A stretch of 64,000 bases of DNA from Halovenus amylolytica. Its GTDB lineage: Archaea > Halobacteriota > Halobacteria > Halobacteriales > Haloarculaceae. Shown piece by piece: positions 9,104 to 18,423 of the stretch. The notes beneath the pieces were generated by a model that made no database searches, was not told the origin of the DNA, and saw only the letters and a list, made by a program, of their open reading frames with translations. The DNA is taken from the NCBI GenBank assembly GCA_004015825.1, contig SAYS01000005.1:166034-230033 (forward strand), read 5' to 3'. The position numbers and the translations under genes are program-made. Position 1 is the stretch's first letter, and each line of letters begins with the position of its first letter.

Positions 9104-10846
9104 TTAAAACTCGTCGAATGTCGCATCACCGTCGCGCAGTGCCGACAGTGTCCCGGGCAGTTCGTCGATCGGGAGCCGTTTCTGTGCCGTCGTATCCCGC
9201 TCTCGCACCGTCACAGTCTCCTCCTCGAGGCTGTCGTAGTCGATTGTGACACAGAACGGCGTGCCGACCTCGTCCTGGCGGCGGTACCGACGGCCGATCG
9301 CGCCGGAGTCGTCGTAGGTCACTTCGAGACCTGCCTCTCGAAGCTGGTTTGCCACCTCCTTTGCGCGCTCGGCGAGACCGTCCTTGTCCATCAGCGGGAA
9401 GACACCTACCGTCGTCGGGGCCGCTTCCGGAGGCAAGGAGAGGTACGTGCGCTCCTCGCCGTCGACTTCGTCGGTCTCGTAAGCGTGAGCCAGCACGGTG
9501 TACACCATCCGACCAACACCGAAGGACGGCTCGACGACGTGAGGCGTGATGTGCTCGCCGGATTCGGTCACCTCCTCGATTTCGAAGCCGGTCTTCTCGA
9601 CGGGAATCGTGTACGCCTCGCCGTCAGCTTCGACCGTGACCTCGTCGCCCTCGAACGCATCGGGATCGCTCGCGGCGAGTCGTTCGAGTTCGGTCACAAT
9701 CTCGCCCGCGGCCGAGCCGAACTCCGGCCCGAGATAGCCCATGTCGGGGTCGACCGTCGGTTTCTCGACCGTAACCGGTTCGTCGTACTGTTTGAACACC
9801 GAGTACTCCTCGCCGGAGTATTGCTCGTGTTTGACGAGGTCGTAATCACCACGGTAGGCGAAGCCGGTGATCTCGATCCAGTCGCCGTCGATCTCGGATT
9901 CGGCGTCCCAGCAGTCGGAGGCGTAGTGGGCGAGTTCGCCCGGGAGATGCTGGCGGTACCGGAAGCGGTCCATATCCACGCCGATGCGCTCGTAGTAGGC
10001 CTTCGAGATCCCGAGATAGAAAGCGATCCAGTCGCTCTGGATGATGCCTTCTTCGACTGCCTCGGCAACTGTGATCTCCTGGACACCACCGTCGTCTGCG
10101 TCCTGCTGTTCGGCCGAGTACAGCGGGAGCACGACGTCTTCGACCCGCCAGAGTGGCGGTTCGTCCGTCTCGGGATCGATGAAGTGTTCGAGTTCAGCCT
10201 GCGTGAACTCGCGGACGCGCACGAGGGCTTTCCGCGGCGAGATCTCGTTGCGGTAGGCACGGCCGATCTGTGCCACACCGAAAGGAAGCTGATTGCGCGC
10301 GTACTCTGCGAGCTGTGGGAATTCGACGAAGATGCCCTGGGCGGTCTCCGGCCGGAGATAGCCCGGATCGGAGCTGCCGGGGCCGATGTTCGTCTCGAAC
10401 ATGAGGTTGAACTCCTCGACTGGCTCCCCCGCGAGCTCCCACCCGCAGGTCGGGCAGGTGATGTCGTGATCCTCGAACAGGCCCTCGACGTCAGGGATCG
10501 GGAGTGCTTCGGCGTCTTCGACAGTCGAGTCCGGATCGTCTTCGACGAGATGGTCCGCACGGTGACTCTCGCCACACTCCGGACACTCGATGATCATGTC
10601 GTCGAAGCCGTCGAGGTGGCCGGAAGCCTCGAATACCTCTTCTTGCATGATCGTCGGCGCGCTGATCTCCATGTTGCCCTCGCGGGTGACGTAGCGATCG
10701 CGCCAGGCCGATTCGATGTTGGCTTTCAGCGCGGCACCCTCGGGGCCGTAGGTGTAAAAGCCAGCCACACCGCCGTAGGAGCCGGCCGTCTGGATGAAAA
10801 AGCCGCGACGCTTGGCCAGCTCTGTGAGTCTGTCACCCTCGCTCAT
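9104..10846 (-). CDS. glyS: Glycyl-tRNA synthetase (class II, alpha2 type)
   Basis: A 580-residue enzyme that charges tRNA-Gly with glycine using ATP. The N-terminus (KRRGFFIQTAGSYGGVAGFY) and FETNIGPG are typical. Motif 2 is YRNEISPRKALVRVREFTQ and motif 3 is the segment EPSFGVGRM. A CxxC pair (CPECG and CPTCG, about residues 88-130) marks the insertion found in this class. The anticodon-binding domain begins APTTVGVFPLM. The ATG overlaps the stop of the CBS-domain gene by four bases (ATGA), so the two are translationally coupled. Confidence 0.97.
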   Translation of the reverse strand: MSEGDRLTELAKRRGFFIQTAGSYGGVAGFYTYGPEGAALKANIESAWRDRYVTREGNMEISAPTIMQEEVFEASGHLDGFDDMIIECPECGESHRADHLVEDDPDSTVEDAEALPIPDVEGLFEDHDITCPTCGWELAGEPVEEFNLMFETNIGPGSSDPGYLRPETAQGIFVEFPQLAEYARNQLPFGVAQIGRAYRNEISPRKALVRVREFTQAELEHFIDPETDEPPLWRVEDVVLPLYSAEQQDADDGGVQEITVAEAVEEGIIQSDWIAFYLGISKAYYERIGVDMDRFRYRQHLPGELAHYASDCWDAESEIDGDWIEITGFAYRGDYDLVKHEQYSGEEYSVFKQYDEPVTVEKPTVDPDMGYLGPEFGSAAGEIVTELERLAASDPDAFEGDEVTVEADGEAYTIPVEKTGFEIEEVTESGEHITPHVVEPSFGVGRMVYTVLAHAYETDEVDGEERTYLSLPPEAAPTTVGVFPLMDKDGLAERAKEVANQLREAGLEVTYDDSGAIGRRYRRQDEVGTPFCVTIDYDSLEEETVTVRERDTTAQKRLPIDELPGTLSALRDGDATFDEF

Positions 10847-11694
10847 GCGAAAGCCTCCAGCAGATCTATATCCTGAACGATGCCCGAGAGATTGCCACCG
10901 CTGACCAGCGGGAGCTGTTCGATATCGTGCTCGATCAGAAGCTGTGCAACCTCCGTGATCGGGCGCTGTTTGCTGACCGTGAGCAGATCAGCAGTCATGA
11001 ACTCCGAAACTGGCTCCGCCGGAATCTCGACGTTACGCGTGGGCATGTATCTGTTTCCGACGGCCTTGATCCCCTCCCAGGCCCACTCGTCGTCCTGGTT
11101 CGCGATCGACTCGCCGGTGTCTTCCTCACCCTCGACGACCCTGGCGACATCGATGATGTCCACTTCGGTCAGCATCCCCGTCAGATCGCCGTGCTCGTCG
11201 AGGACGACCGCGTACGGGACCTGTGCAAAGGCCAGCTCACGCTCTGCAACCGGCAGTGGCGTCTCACTGTAGACACAGTTGACCTCCTCGCCTGCGACGT
11301 CCTCCGCTGTTATAGACTCGCCAGCCTCGCCCCGTGCTATTGCCCGGACGATATCTGTCAGGGTGAGAATTCCTTTGAGTTGGTCGCCGTCGACGACGGG
11401 AATCCGGCGTTCCCCCCGTTCCCACATGAGTTTTGCAACCTCGGTCACAGTAGTGCCGGTCGTCGTCGTCGACACCTCCTCGGCGAGAAGCGCGAGCTGA
11501 TCCTCGTTGGGTCGGTCGATCAGCACGCTCCGTGTAATAATCCCGCGGTAGATCTCTTCGCCATCTGTTTGCTTGACTGCCGGAACAGACGAGAACTTGC
11601 GGTCCTGCAGATACTCCAGGACGTCATCACGGGTACCAGGAATTTCGACCGTAACGACGTCTTCACGCGGTGTCATAACGTCTTCGACGTTCAT
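10843..11694 (-). CDS. Four-CBS-domain protein
   Basis: A 283-residue protein starting MNVEDVMTPREDVVTV at the ATG at 11694; the extension to 11718 (MGRGVRGN) lacks support. It is made almost entirely of four CBS repeats, seen as EDVMT, VTEVAKLMWERGERRIPVVDGDQLKGILTLTDI (positions about 85-118), a third around VPYAVVLDEHGDLTGMLTEVDI, and a fourth VSEFMTADLLTVSKQRPITE. CBS pairs bind adenosine nucleotides and act as energy sensors. The gene overlaps glyS by four bases and is upstream of it, so it is the first gene of a CBS-glyS-SEC59 operon. What it regulates is unknown. Confidence 0.9.
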   Translation of the reverse strand: MNVEDVMTPREDVVTVEIPGTRDDVLEYLQDRKFSSVPAVKQTDGEEIYRGIITRSVLIDRPNEDQLALLAEEVSTTTTGTTVTEVAKLMWERGERRIPVVDGDQLKGILTLTDIVRAIARGEAGESITAEDVAGEEVNCVYSETPLPVAERELAFAQVPYAVVLDEHGDLTGMLTEVDIIDVARVVEGEEDTGESIANQDDEWAWEGIKAVGNRYMPTRNVEIPAEPVSEFMTADLLTVSKQRPITEVAQLLIEHDIEQLPLVSGGNLSGIVQDIDLLEAFA

Positions 11695-11923
11695 GTTGCC
11701 ACGTACTCCACGCCCCACCCACTAAGACCTTACACATTTCGGGGTACGGATCGAGCTGCCCACACTGACACACACTCCGGCCATCGACGGCGAAAATTCG
11801 AACGAACTATCGATAAATACGCTATCATTCACGGTACGATGCCAGATAGAATCCCATTCTTGTTGCCGGATCGTCACTATTGAATCCGACACTCTTATAT
11901 TCCGTTGTTACATGTTCACACAC

Positions 11924-12091
11924 ATGGAGTCGGATACTGTCGCCCAGACGGAGGAACAACAGGGTTCAGAAGTGATGGCAGCCGTCGAAAACGGACCACG
12001 AGACGAGTTCGTTCTCGCCGATATAACCACAGACGACGCCTACATCACAATGCCCCTCGACGAGGCCGCGTCACTCCCAGCCTGGCGGTAG
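11924..12091 (+). CDS. Small acidic haloarchaeal protein (DUF7556-like)
   Basis: A 55-residue frame starting MESDTVAQTEEQQ and ending DEFVLADITTDDAYITMP followed by LDEAASLPAWR. The region D-E-F-V-hydrophobic-A-D-hydrophobic-x-x-D-x-A-hydrophobic, closing with an aromatic W-R, matches a short family I recall from many haloarchaea; the family number is from memory. The TATA-like CTCTTATATTC at 11891-11901 is about 25 nt upstream, consistent with a leaderless mRNA. Function unknown. Confidence 0.65.
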   Translation: MESDTVAQTEEQQGSEVMAAVENGPRDEFVLADITTDDAYITMPLDEAASLPAWR

Positions 12092-12273
12092 GTCCGGTTT
12101 TCACCCGGTTTTTGTGTTCCATCGGTCTCAGAGCGGTTAGCATCGGCGGACAGCGAGCCGTTGGAGTATCTGTCGTCGATACTGTCTGAGAATAACACAC
12201 ATGTGCAATCTCTCCGATAGATTCTCGCGCGGAGAAAACAAATGTTATCTCTACCCCACGGTTTGTGTCGCGC

Positions 12274-13881
12274 ATGAAGGTACTGGTCACCGACCCGATC
12301 GCGAATGCGGGTATCGAGCGGTTACAGGAGCAGGGCCACGACGTACAGAAGGCCTACGATCTCACACAGGAGGAGCTCCTGGAGGTAATTTCGGACGCGA
12401 ACGCGTTGATCGTCCGCTCCGGAACCGAGGTTACGCGGGAGGTTTTCGAAGCGGCAAACGATCTCATTATCGTCGGGCGCGCGGGCATCGGTGTCGACAA
12501 CATCGACATCGAGGCTGCGACGGACAACGGCGTCATCGTCGCCAACGCACCCGAGGGGAACGTCCGCGCCGCCGCCGAGCACACGGTCGCGATGACGTTC
12601 GCGACAGCCCGATCGATCCCGCAGGCCCACGAACTGCTCTCTGACGGCGAGTGGGCGAAAGGTGATTTCACGGGAACAGAGGTCAACGACAAGACACTCG
12701 GTATCGTCGGCTTCGGCCGCGTCGGCCAGGAAGTCGCGAAACGCCTCGGCAACCTCGGGATGGATCTGCTCGTCTACGATCCGTACATCAGCGAGGAGCG
12801 GGCCGACCAGCTCGGTGCCGAACTCGTCGACGACCTCGACACCTGCCTGCGCGAGGCGGACTTCCTCACGATCCACACGCCGCTGACCGACGAAACCGAG
12901 AACATGATCGGTGGCGAGGAGCTCGCCCAGCTCGAAGGCGGCTACGTCATCAACTGCGCACGCGGTGGGATCGTCGACGAAGAAGCACTCGCCAAAGCTG
13001 TCGACGATGGCATCCTCAAAGGGGCCGCAGTCGACGTCTTCGCACAGGAACCAGTCTCGCGGGACAACCCACTGCTGTGGGTCGAGGACATCATCGTCAC
13101 CCCACACCTCGGCGCGTCGACGGAAGCCGCACAGGAGAACGTCGCGACCTCGACGGCCGACCAGATCGTCGCCGCGTTCAACGACGAGCCGGTGATGAAC
13201 GCCCTCAACGCACCCTCCGTCGACGAGAGCTCGTTCCCGAAAATCGAGCCGTACATCGACCTCGCGGATACGGCCGGCAAGATCGCAGTCCAGCTGTTCG
13301 ACGACCGTGTGGAGTTCGTCGAAGTGGAGTACAACGGCGATATCGCCGACGAGGACGTCGATCTCGTCACGGCGAGCGCGCTGAAAGGCGTCTTCGAACC
13401 GCTCGAATGGCAGGTCAACGCCGTCAACGCACCACGCGTCGCAGAGCAGCGCGGCATCGACGTGACGGAGTCGAAATCCAAGCAGACCGGTGACTTCCGG
13501 TCGCGGGTAACGGTCACAGTCGGCAACGAAGAAGAGAGTGTCAGTGTCTGTGGGACGCAGTTCGCGGGCGACGATCCGCGGATCATCAGTGTCGACGGCT
13601 TCCGCGTCGACGCCATTCCACACGGCCACATGCTCGTCGCGCGCAACGAGGACTCGCCCGGTGTGATCGGCTTCATTGGCAGCGTGCTCGGCGACGCGGA
13701 CGTCAACATCGCGGGGATGTTCAACGGCCGTGAGACGATCGGTGGCGAAGCACTCTCCGTCTACAACCTGGACGACCCGGTCTCCGACGAGGTACTGGAG
13801 ACGATCAACAACGACGAGCGAATTATCGACACGAAGTATATCTCGCTCAACGGCAAGAACACGGGCAGCCGAGAGCAGTAA
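12274..13881 (+). CDS. serA: D-3-phosphoglycerate dehydrogenase (long form with ACT domain)
   Basis: A 535-residue enzyme oxidising 3-phosphoglycerate to 3-phosphohydroxypyruvate with NAD+, the first step of serine synthesis. Domains in order are: substrate-binding part (IVRSGTEVTREVF), NAD-binding Rossmann fold (LGIVGFGRVGQEVAKRLG), the active-site region with INCARGGIVDE and TPHLGASTEAA (catalytic His), an intervening regulatory domain (about 320-450), and a C-terminal ACT domain beginning GHMLVARNEDSPGVIGFIG that normally senses serine. The ATG at 12274 was preferred to a GTG nine bases upstream because it begins the conserved MKVLVTDP. Confidence 0.96.
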   Translation: MKVLVTDPIANAGIERLQEQGHDVQKAYDLTQEELLEVISDANALIVRSGTEVTREVFEAANDLIIVGRAGIGVDNIDIEAATDNGVIVANAPEGNVRAAAEHTVAMTFATARSIPQAHELLSDGEWAKGDFTGTEVNDKTLGIVGFGRVGQEVAKRLGNLGMDLLVYDPYISEERADQLGAELVDDLDTCLREADFLTIHTPLTDETENMIGGEELAQLEGGYVINCARGGIVDEEALAKAVDDGILKGAAVDVFAQEPVSRDNPLLWVEDIIVTPHLGASTEAAQENVATSTADQIVAAFNDEPVMNALNAPSVDESSFPKIEPYIDLADTAGKIAVQLFDDRVEFVEVEYNGDIADEDVDLVTASALKGVFEPLEWQVNAVNAPRVAEQRGIDVTESKSKQTGDFRSRVTVTVGNEEESVSVCGTQFAGDDPRIISVDGFRVDAIPHGHMLVARNEDSPGVIGFIGSVLGDADVNIAGMFNGRETIGGEALSVYNLDDPVSDEVLETINNDERIIDTKYISLNGKNTGSREQ

Positions 13882-13918
13882 CCGAACTGCGAGCAGTCCG
13901 GAACGGGAAGACCTGAGA

Positions 13919-15835
13919 TCAGGCGTCGACAGATTCGATACTGATCGTCGGTTTCTCTTCCAGTTTTGCGACCGCGTCGTCGGGACAGTCCTGTCGACCC
14001 ACCATCGTCCTGAGCGTTTCACCTGGTCCGAGTGTCGTCTCGAAGACCAGTTCCGAGTCGTCGATCGTCCAGCCCTCGTTGAGCGGCTGTTCGGAGAGAT
14101 TCTCCGCGGCCAGATCGGCATCGACGAACGGTTCGGTGATGCGAACTCTGGCGGGGTCACTCCGCGCGGACTCGATCTCGAAGGCGGTCACCGGTGAATC
14201 GAGCGTGTCGTCGAGGTATTTCGAGATAATGACGTCCTGGGTCGCCGTCTTGTCTGCCAGCTCCGCCCGCTTGATGACGTCACCGACGACGACCTCCCAG
14301 ACCCCGGACTGAGTTCGGTCGTCGTAGCCGGGTGGTGACTCTTCTTCATCCTCGTAGAGTCGCTCGACGGGTGCCTCGTCGACGGCGTATTTTTCGGGCA
14401 GCCCCGAACGGATGACCGCGTAGGCGATACCGGCGACCAGCGTGGCGAACCCACCGACGAGGGCAGGGATGATCAGGAAGGCGAAGTCACTCTCGTTGCC
14501 GCCGGTCTCGAAGGGTGACTCCGAGATGTTCTCTGAATCGTTATCCGCCCCGCCCGCACTCCCGGACGAGATGTCGCCACCTTCACCGAGTGCGTACAGT
14601 ATCGACGACTCCGTCGAATCGACAGTCGGGATGTAGACAACTCCGTTGGCAACGGCCGGCGACGCGAACTGGGATCCCGCTGTCTCGAACGACCACAGTT
14701 CCTCTCCGTCAGTGGTGAGTCCGTAGGCGACGTTGTTCCGAGAGGTAACGTACACTGTGCCATCAACCACAGCCGGCGAGGAGGCAATCTCTCGCGTACC
14801 AGTACTGAATCGCCACTCCTGGCTCCCTGTCTCGGCGTTCACTGCGTAGACGAGTCCGTTCCGACTTCCGACGTAGATCCGGCCGTCGGCGACTGCTGGC
14901 GAGCCGACGACCCTGCCACGGGCGTTGAAACGACCCCGTGGTGACCCGGTTGCGGCTTCGATGTTGTACAAGAGGCCGCCTTGCGGATCGCCATCGACTC
15001 CGGTGCCGACAAACACCGAGCCATCGGCGATCGTCGGGGTCGATGTCACCGGCCCCCGCAGTTCCCGGGACCACACTTCGTCGCCGGAAGAGACCTCGAG
15101 CGCGAAGAGAGACGCATTCTCGGCCGCGCTGCTATCAGTACCGAAGACGACCAGCTCTTTCGGTCCATCTTCAGTCTCGACGGAGCCGACTGCGGCCCCC
15201 GAACTGATCGCTCGATTGTCTTCCTCACCGGTATCGAACGACCAGCGTTCTGTGATGCTCTCGTCGTCCTGGCTGATATCGATCGCAAAAAACCCGCCGC
15301 CGGTACTCCCGACGTACACTGTCCCGTCGGCGACAGCAGGTGGGGTATCGATCCGGCCGTCGGTGCCGAACCGCCACAGTTCCTCGCCAGCCGCTGTGTC
15401 GACGGCGTGGAGTGTCCCGGAGTCGTCACCCACGTAGAGCGTGCCGTCGACGATGGCCGGAACAGATCCGATCGAACTGCCGAGGTCGACCGGCCAGCCG
15501 TCGACACTGTCACCAGAGACCGGATCGAACGCGTAGATCTGGCCGTTCTGGCTGGGCAGGTAGACGACACCGTCGGCGACGACCGGCTGGACTGTTGTTC
15601 GGCCGCCAGCGCTGGCAACCCACTGCCCGCCGACGTTCTCGACCGGGCCGGTTCCGTCGGGGTTGTGACCCGTGTTCGCGGCGTCGAAGGCGAACTCCGG
15701 CCACGACTGGGCTGTCTGCATCGCACCCGCTGATCGGGGACCTGATTCTCCCGTCGCACGGCCAGAAAGGGCACCGATTGCCGGTAGTGTGGCAACCGTG
15801 CCGAGAAACTCACGTCTGGTCGATCCGGATCGCAT
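13919..15835 (-). CDS. Exported PQQ-type beta-propeller protein with a C-terminal membrane anchor and cytosolic tail
   Basis: A 638-residue protein starting with a twin-arginine signal (STRREFLGTVATLPAIGALS). Residues about 45-420 hold repeated blades of the PQQ/BamB type, for example PAVADGTVYVGS, PTIADGSVFVGTG and PAVVDGTVYVTS, each followed by A-V-D/N-x-x-T-G. A disordered Ser/Asp/Asn stretch leads to one helix at about 455-480 (IIPALVGGFATLVAGIAYAV). Some 155 residues follow, ending in a beta-rich domain. The likely topology is propeller outside and tail in the cytoplasm. No PQQ-dehydrogenase catalytic residues can be claimed. Ligand and partner unknown. Confidence 0.85.
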   Translation of the reverse strand: MRSGSTRREFLGTVATLPAIGALSGRATGESGPRSAGAMQTAQSWPEFAFDAANTGHNPDGTGPVENVGGQWVASAGGRTTVQPVVADGVVYLPSQNGQIYAFDPVSGDSVDGWPVDLGSSIGSVPAIVDGTLYVGDDSGTLHAVDTAAGEELWRFGTDGRIDTPPAVADGTVYVGSTGGGFFAIDISQDDESITERWSFDTGEEDNRAISSGAAVGSVETEDGPKELVVFGTDSSAAENASLFALEVSSGDEVWSRELRGPVTSTPTIADGSVFVGTGVDGDPQGGLLYNIEAATGSPRGRFNARGRVVGSPAVADGRIYVGSRNGLVYAVNAETGSQEWRFSTGTREIASSPAVVDGTVYVTSRNNVAYGLTTDGEELWSFETAGSQFASPAVANGVVYIPTVDSTESSILYALGEGGDISSGSAGGADNDSENISESPFETGGNESDFAFLIIPALVGGFATLVAGIAYAVIRSGLPEKYAVDEAPVERLYEDEEESPPGYDDRTQSGVWEVVVGDVIKRAELADKTATQDVIISKYLDDTLDSPVTAFEIESARSDPARVRITEPFVDADLAAENLSEQPLNEGWTIDDSELVFETTLGPGETLRTMVGRQDCPDDAVAKLEEKPTISIESVDA

Positions 15836-15920
15836 TGGGTGGTCCTAGAACAGGAGTGTATAAAACGCCGTTCTCTTGGATCGACGGGATCACTGCCGGC
15901 GATATCACGATCCGGACCGC

Positions 15921-16409
15921 TCAGGATGAATCGAACAGCTTGCGCATGACCGCAAACTTCAGGTCGACCCCGTTTATCTCCCGTACTTTGCGGTCGATAT
16001 CTCGGTAGCCGAGTGTTTCGTAGAACTCCTTCGCGTTCAGCGAGGAGACGAGCTGTAGCTCGGACAGCCCCGTGATCCGTGCACGGGATTCAAACTGGCG
16101 GACCAGCGAGGAGCCGATTCCCTCCCCGTGGTACTCTGGGTGGACGAACACCGCGTCGATCCGGTTTTCCGCCGTGTTGAGGACACCGTAGCCGGCAGTC
16201 GCCGGGCCGGATTCGACCAGGAGGATCTCGAAGCGGTTGCTCTCGATCGCCCGGCCGAACTCTTCGACCAGTTCGTCGTCGGGCCGCCACGCATCGAGCT
16301 GTCTGGCCGTGTACTCGTCGCTGTCGATCGCACTGATCGCGACCTGCTTGACCGTCAGGATCGCTCCGGCGTCACCGACCTTGGCCGCTCGATACGTGAA
16401 CTCACCCAT
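15921..16409 (-). CDS. GNAT family N-acetyltransferase
   Basis: A 162-residue acetyltransferase from the ATG at 16409; the frame stays open further upstream but only shadows the DUF1684 gene. It starts FTYRAAKVGDAGAILTVKQ, has beta4 IDAVFVHPEYHG and the acetyl-CoA loop EGIGSSLVRQFE, then LQLVSSLNAKEFYETLGYR. The pattern resembles GNATs acting on small molecules or protein N-termini. It lies downstream of the DUF1684 gene on the same strand (73 bp gap). Confidence 0.88.
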   Translation of the reverse strand: MGEFTYRAAKVGDAGAILTVKQVAISAIDSDEYTARQLDAWRPDDELVEEFGRAIESNRFEILLVESGPATAGYGVLNTAENRIDAVFVHPEYHGEGIGSSLVRQFESRARITGLSELQLVSSLNAKEFYETLGYRDIDRKVREINGVDLKFAVMRKLFDSS

Positions 16410-16482
16410 CTGCCCGGCCCTACAGGCTGTGTCGGTATAGAACTTCCAGTTTCCGGCACTCGGTTGTCTCTGATCGACAGTT

Positions 16483-17052
16483 TCAAAACGGCGGGGATCG
16501 CTCCCCGGCCTCGATTGTCGTCTCCAGCCAGTTTTCCTCGGGTGGGAGCGGGCAGGAGAAGGTTTCGCTGTAGGCACAGAACGGGGAGTACGCGAGGTTG
16601 AAATCCAGCACGATGCTGTCCCCGTCCTGGAGTTCCCGTTCGAGTTCCAGATCCATGTACCGGCCGTCCTTGTAGCTTTGCTGGCCGGTGGTCTTGTCGC
16701 GGAACGGGACGAAAATCGAGTCGTCCTCGGCCTGTCTGTAGCCGTGCAGATCGTACTGTTCGCCGTCGAGTTCGAACGTGAATCTGAACACACGGTTGTA
16801 GCTGACAGTCCGTCCGTCGGAGGTTTCGAGTTCGACAGTCTCGGGTTCGTCGAAGACGTGGACTGTGGCCGCGACACGGTACTCCGGATCTGGATCAAAA
16901 TAGGCCAGCCCATCGAACTCGTCGCGGTGGTCCGGCGGGATCGGTGACTGGCGGTGTTCGTTCAGAAACTCGTCTTTTTCGGCACGGTTTTGCTGTAACT
17001 CCTCGGTCCACTCGTCGCCGACATCGACTGTCGGCTCCTGCTTGTCGCTCAT
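16483..17052 (-). CDS. DUF1684 family protein
   Basis: A 189-residue protein from the ATG at 17052 (MSDKQEPTVDVGDEW). DUF1684 marks are FLNEHRQSPIPPDHR near the N-terminus, YFDPDPEYRV, FVPFRDKTTGQQSY, and the C-terminal DFNLAYSPFCAYSETFSCP followed by PPEENWL. The family is cytoplasmic and of unknown biochemical function; it is widespread in haloarchaea and actinobacteria. It is divergent from a small membrane protein gene with about 100 bp between starts. Confidence 0.88.
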   Translation of the reverse strand: MSDKQEPTVDVGDEWTEELQQNRAEKDEFLNEHRQSPIPPDHRDEFDGLAYFDPDPEYRVAATVHVFDEPETVELETSDGRTVSYNRVFRFTFELDGEQYDLHGYRQAEDDSIFVPFRDKTTGQQSYKDGRYMDLELERELQDGDSIVLDFNLAYSPFCAYSETFSCPLPPEENWLETTIEAGERSPPF

Positions 17053-17121
17053 AACTACCGTTCGGCAGCCACAGGCATCAATCCGGCGGCTTTCGTGTCT
17101 CGCCGTTGGGGGGTCGGCCAG

Positions 17122-17130
17122 CATTTAAAT
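17122..17130 (+). promoter_or_regulatory. TATA element of the four-helix membrane protein gene
   Basis: The block ATTTAAATA ends 25 nt before the ATG at 17155. This is the expected spacing for a leaderless archaeal transcript and decides the start against the longer open frame from 17095. Confidence 0.6.
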
Positions 17131-17154
17131 ACGGGCACAGAGGAGAGACCACGT

Positions 17155-17580
17155 ATGAGTATCGCTGCGAAGCTCCGGGATGTTATCTTCTTTACGACGC
17201 TGTATATCCTGCTTTCGTTCGTTCCGTTCGTCGCTCTCAATCGGGAAATTATCGACGCTGTCCGTGATCGGATCGCACCACTCGATATCGTGACGCTCGC
17301 GACCATTGGCACCGGGATCTTTCTGATCATCACCGTACTTTTGCTGGCCGAGGAAGGTGTCGACCGGTACAACCAGTTTCTCTTCGCGCCGACTGATCTG
17401 CTCTCTGTCGTCATCGAACTCTCCTTTCTGCTTGCAGCAGTCTCGTGGTGGGTCGTCCCCGAACTGACGAGCCGGTACCAGGAGGGGATCACGCTCGATA
17501 CGCTCTTGCTGGTGATACTGCTCTGTCAGCTTCCGATGTTGCTCTTTCTCTCACTGATGACGGCAGTTGGCAAAGCGTAA
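17155..17580 (+). CDS. Four-helix membrane protein of unknown function
   Basis: A 141-residue protein with four hydrophobic segments, about residues 10-27 (VIFFTTLYILLSFVPFVAL), 43-62, 80-100 and 115-135, joined by short charged loops. There is no signal peptide and no recognised motif. It is probably transcribed alone from the TATA block at 17122. Confidence 0.75.
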   Translation: MSIAAKLRDVIFFTTLYILLSFVPFVALNREIIDAVRDRIAPLDIVTLATIGTGIFLIITVLLLAEEGVDRYNQFLFAPTDLLSVVIELSFLLAAVSWWVVPELTSRYQEGITLDTLLLVILLCQLPMLLFLSLMTAVGKA

Positions 17581-17714
17581 TCAGCAGGTGCAGTCAGGTA
17601 CTCCGCGTGGTAACAGAATGTTATCAACTTGTCCCGAAAACGCTCGAGCGTTTATATTTCTGGGGCAAGTGAATAGCGTATGGACCGTCCACGGTGCGAC
17701 GGTGACCAGTAATC

Positions 17715-18374
17715 ATGCACAATCCACACGCAAATCAGGACGCGCCACACCAGGACCAGCCACTCGAAATGGCCGGGACGGAACTCGGCGACGCGACGGC
17801 AGCGACGATTCTCGTCCACGGGCGCGGAGCGAGCGCACGGAGCATCCTCCAGATGGGCGGGCAGTTCCACCAGCAGGGACTCGCCTTGCTCGCACCTCAG
17901 GCACTCGGCAGCACGTGGTATCCGAACCCCTTCACTGCTCCCGTCGAATCGAACGAACCCGGCCGAACGTCGGGACTGCAGGCGATCGAGGACGCGATCG
18001 AGCGGGTGAACGAAGCAGGGATCTCGACCGACCGGATCATGCTACTTGGCTTCTCCCAGGGTGCCTGTCTCGCGAGCGAGTTCGTCACCCGAACACCCAG
18101 ACGGTACGGTGGACTCGTTGCACTGAGCGGTGGACTGATCGGCGAAACGATCGACACGGACGAGTACGAGGGCGATCTCGAGGCGACGCCGGCATTCCTC
18201 GGCTGCAGCAACGTCGATCCACACATCCCCGAACAGCGCGTCCACGAGACGGCCACTGTCCTCGAAACGCTGAATGCAGACGTCGAGACACGGATCTACG
18301 ACGGAATGGGCCACACTGTCAACCAGGACGAGCTAGAGTACATCTCCGGGATGGTAGCGGAACTGCTAGAGTGA
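17715..18374 (+). CDS. Phospholipase/carboxylesterase family alpha/beta hydrolase
   Basis: A 219-residue serine hydrolase of the carboxylesterase/phospholipase group (COG0400-like). The strand TILVHGRGAS gives the oxyanion-hole region. The nucleophile elbow is GFSQG with Ser114, and the other triad members are likely Asp168 (CSNVDPHIP) and His200 (DGMGHTV). The enzyme would cleave carboxylic esters in the cytoplasm. Its natural substrate is unknown. The N-terminal HNPHANQDAPHQDQP is a His/Gln-rich hydrophilic tail. It stands alone. Confidence 0.9.
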   Translation: MHNPHANQDAPHQDQPLEMAGTELGDATAATILVHGRGASARSILQMGGQFHQQGLALLAPQALGSTWYPNPFTAPVESNEPGRTSGLQAIEDAIERVNEAGISTDRIMLLGFSQGACLASEFVTRTPRRYGGLVALSGGLIGETIDTDEYEGDLEATPAFLGCSNVDPHIPEQRVHETATVLETLNADVETRIYDGMGHTVNQDELEYISGMVAELLE

Positions 18375-18423
18375 CATTTTGGATCGATAGTCGGGCTAAC
18401 GGCAGTTGATCCCGCCTACGGGA

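Noticed and set aside
9092..10876. 594-residue forward frame antisense to glyS
   Set aside because: Shadow of glyS, Arg/Val-rich with no recognisable domain.
12322..14160. 612-residue reverse frame antisense to serA
   Set aside because: It is the mirror of a GC-rich gene with third-position bias; serA on the other strand has clear domains, and the antisense frame has no motif.
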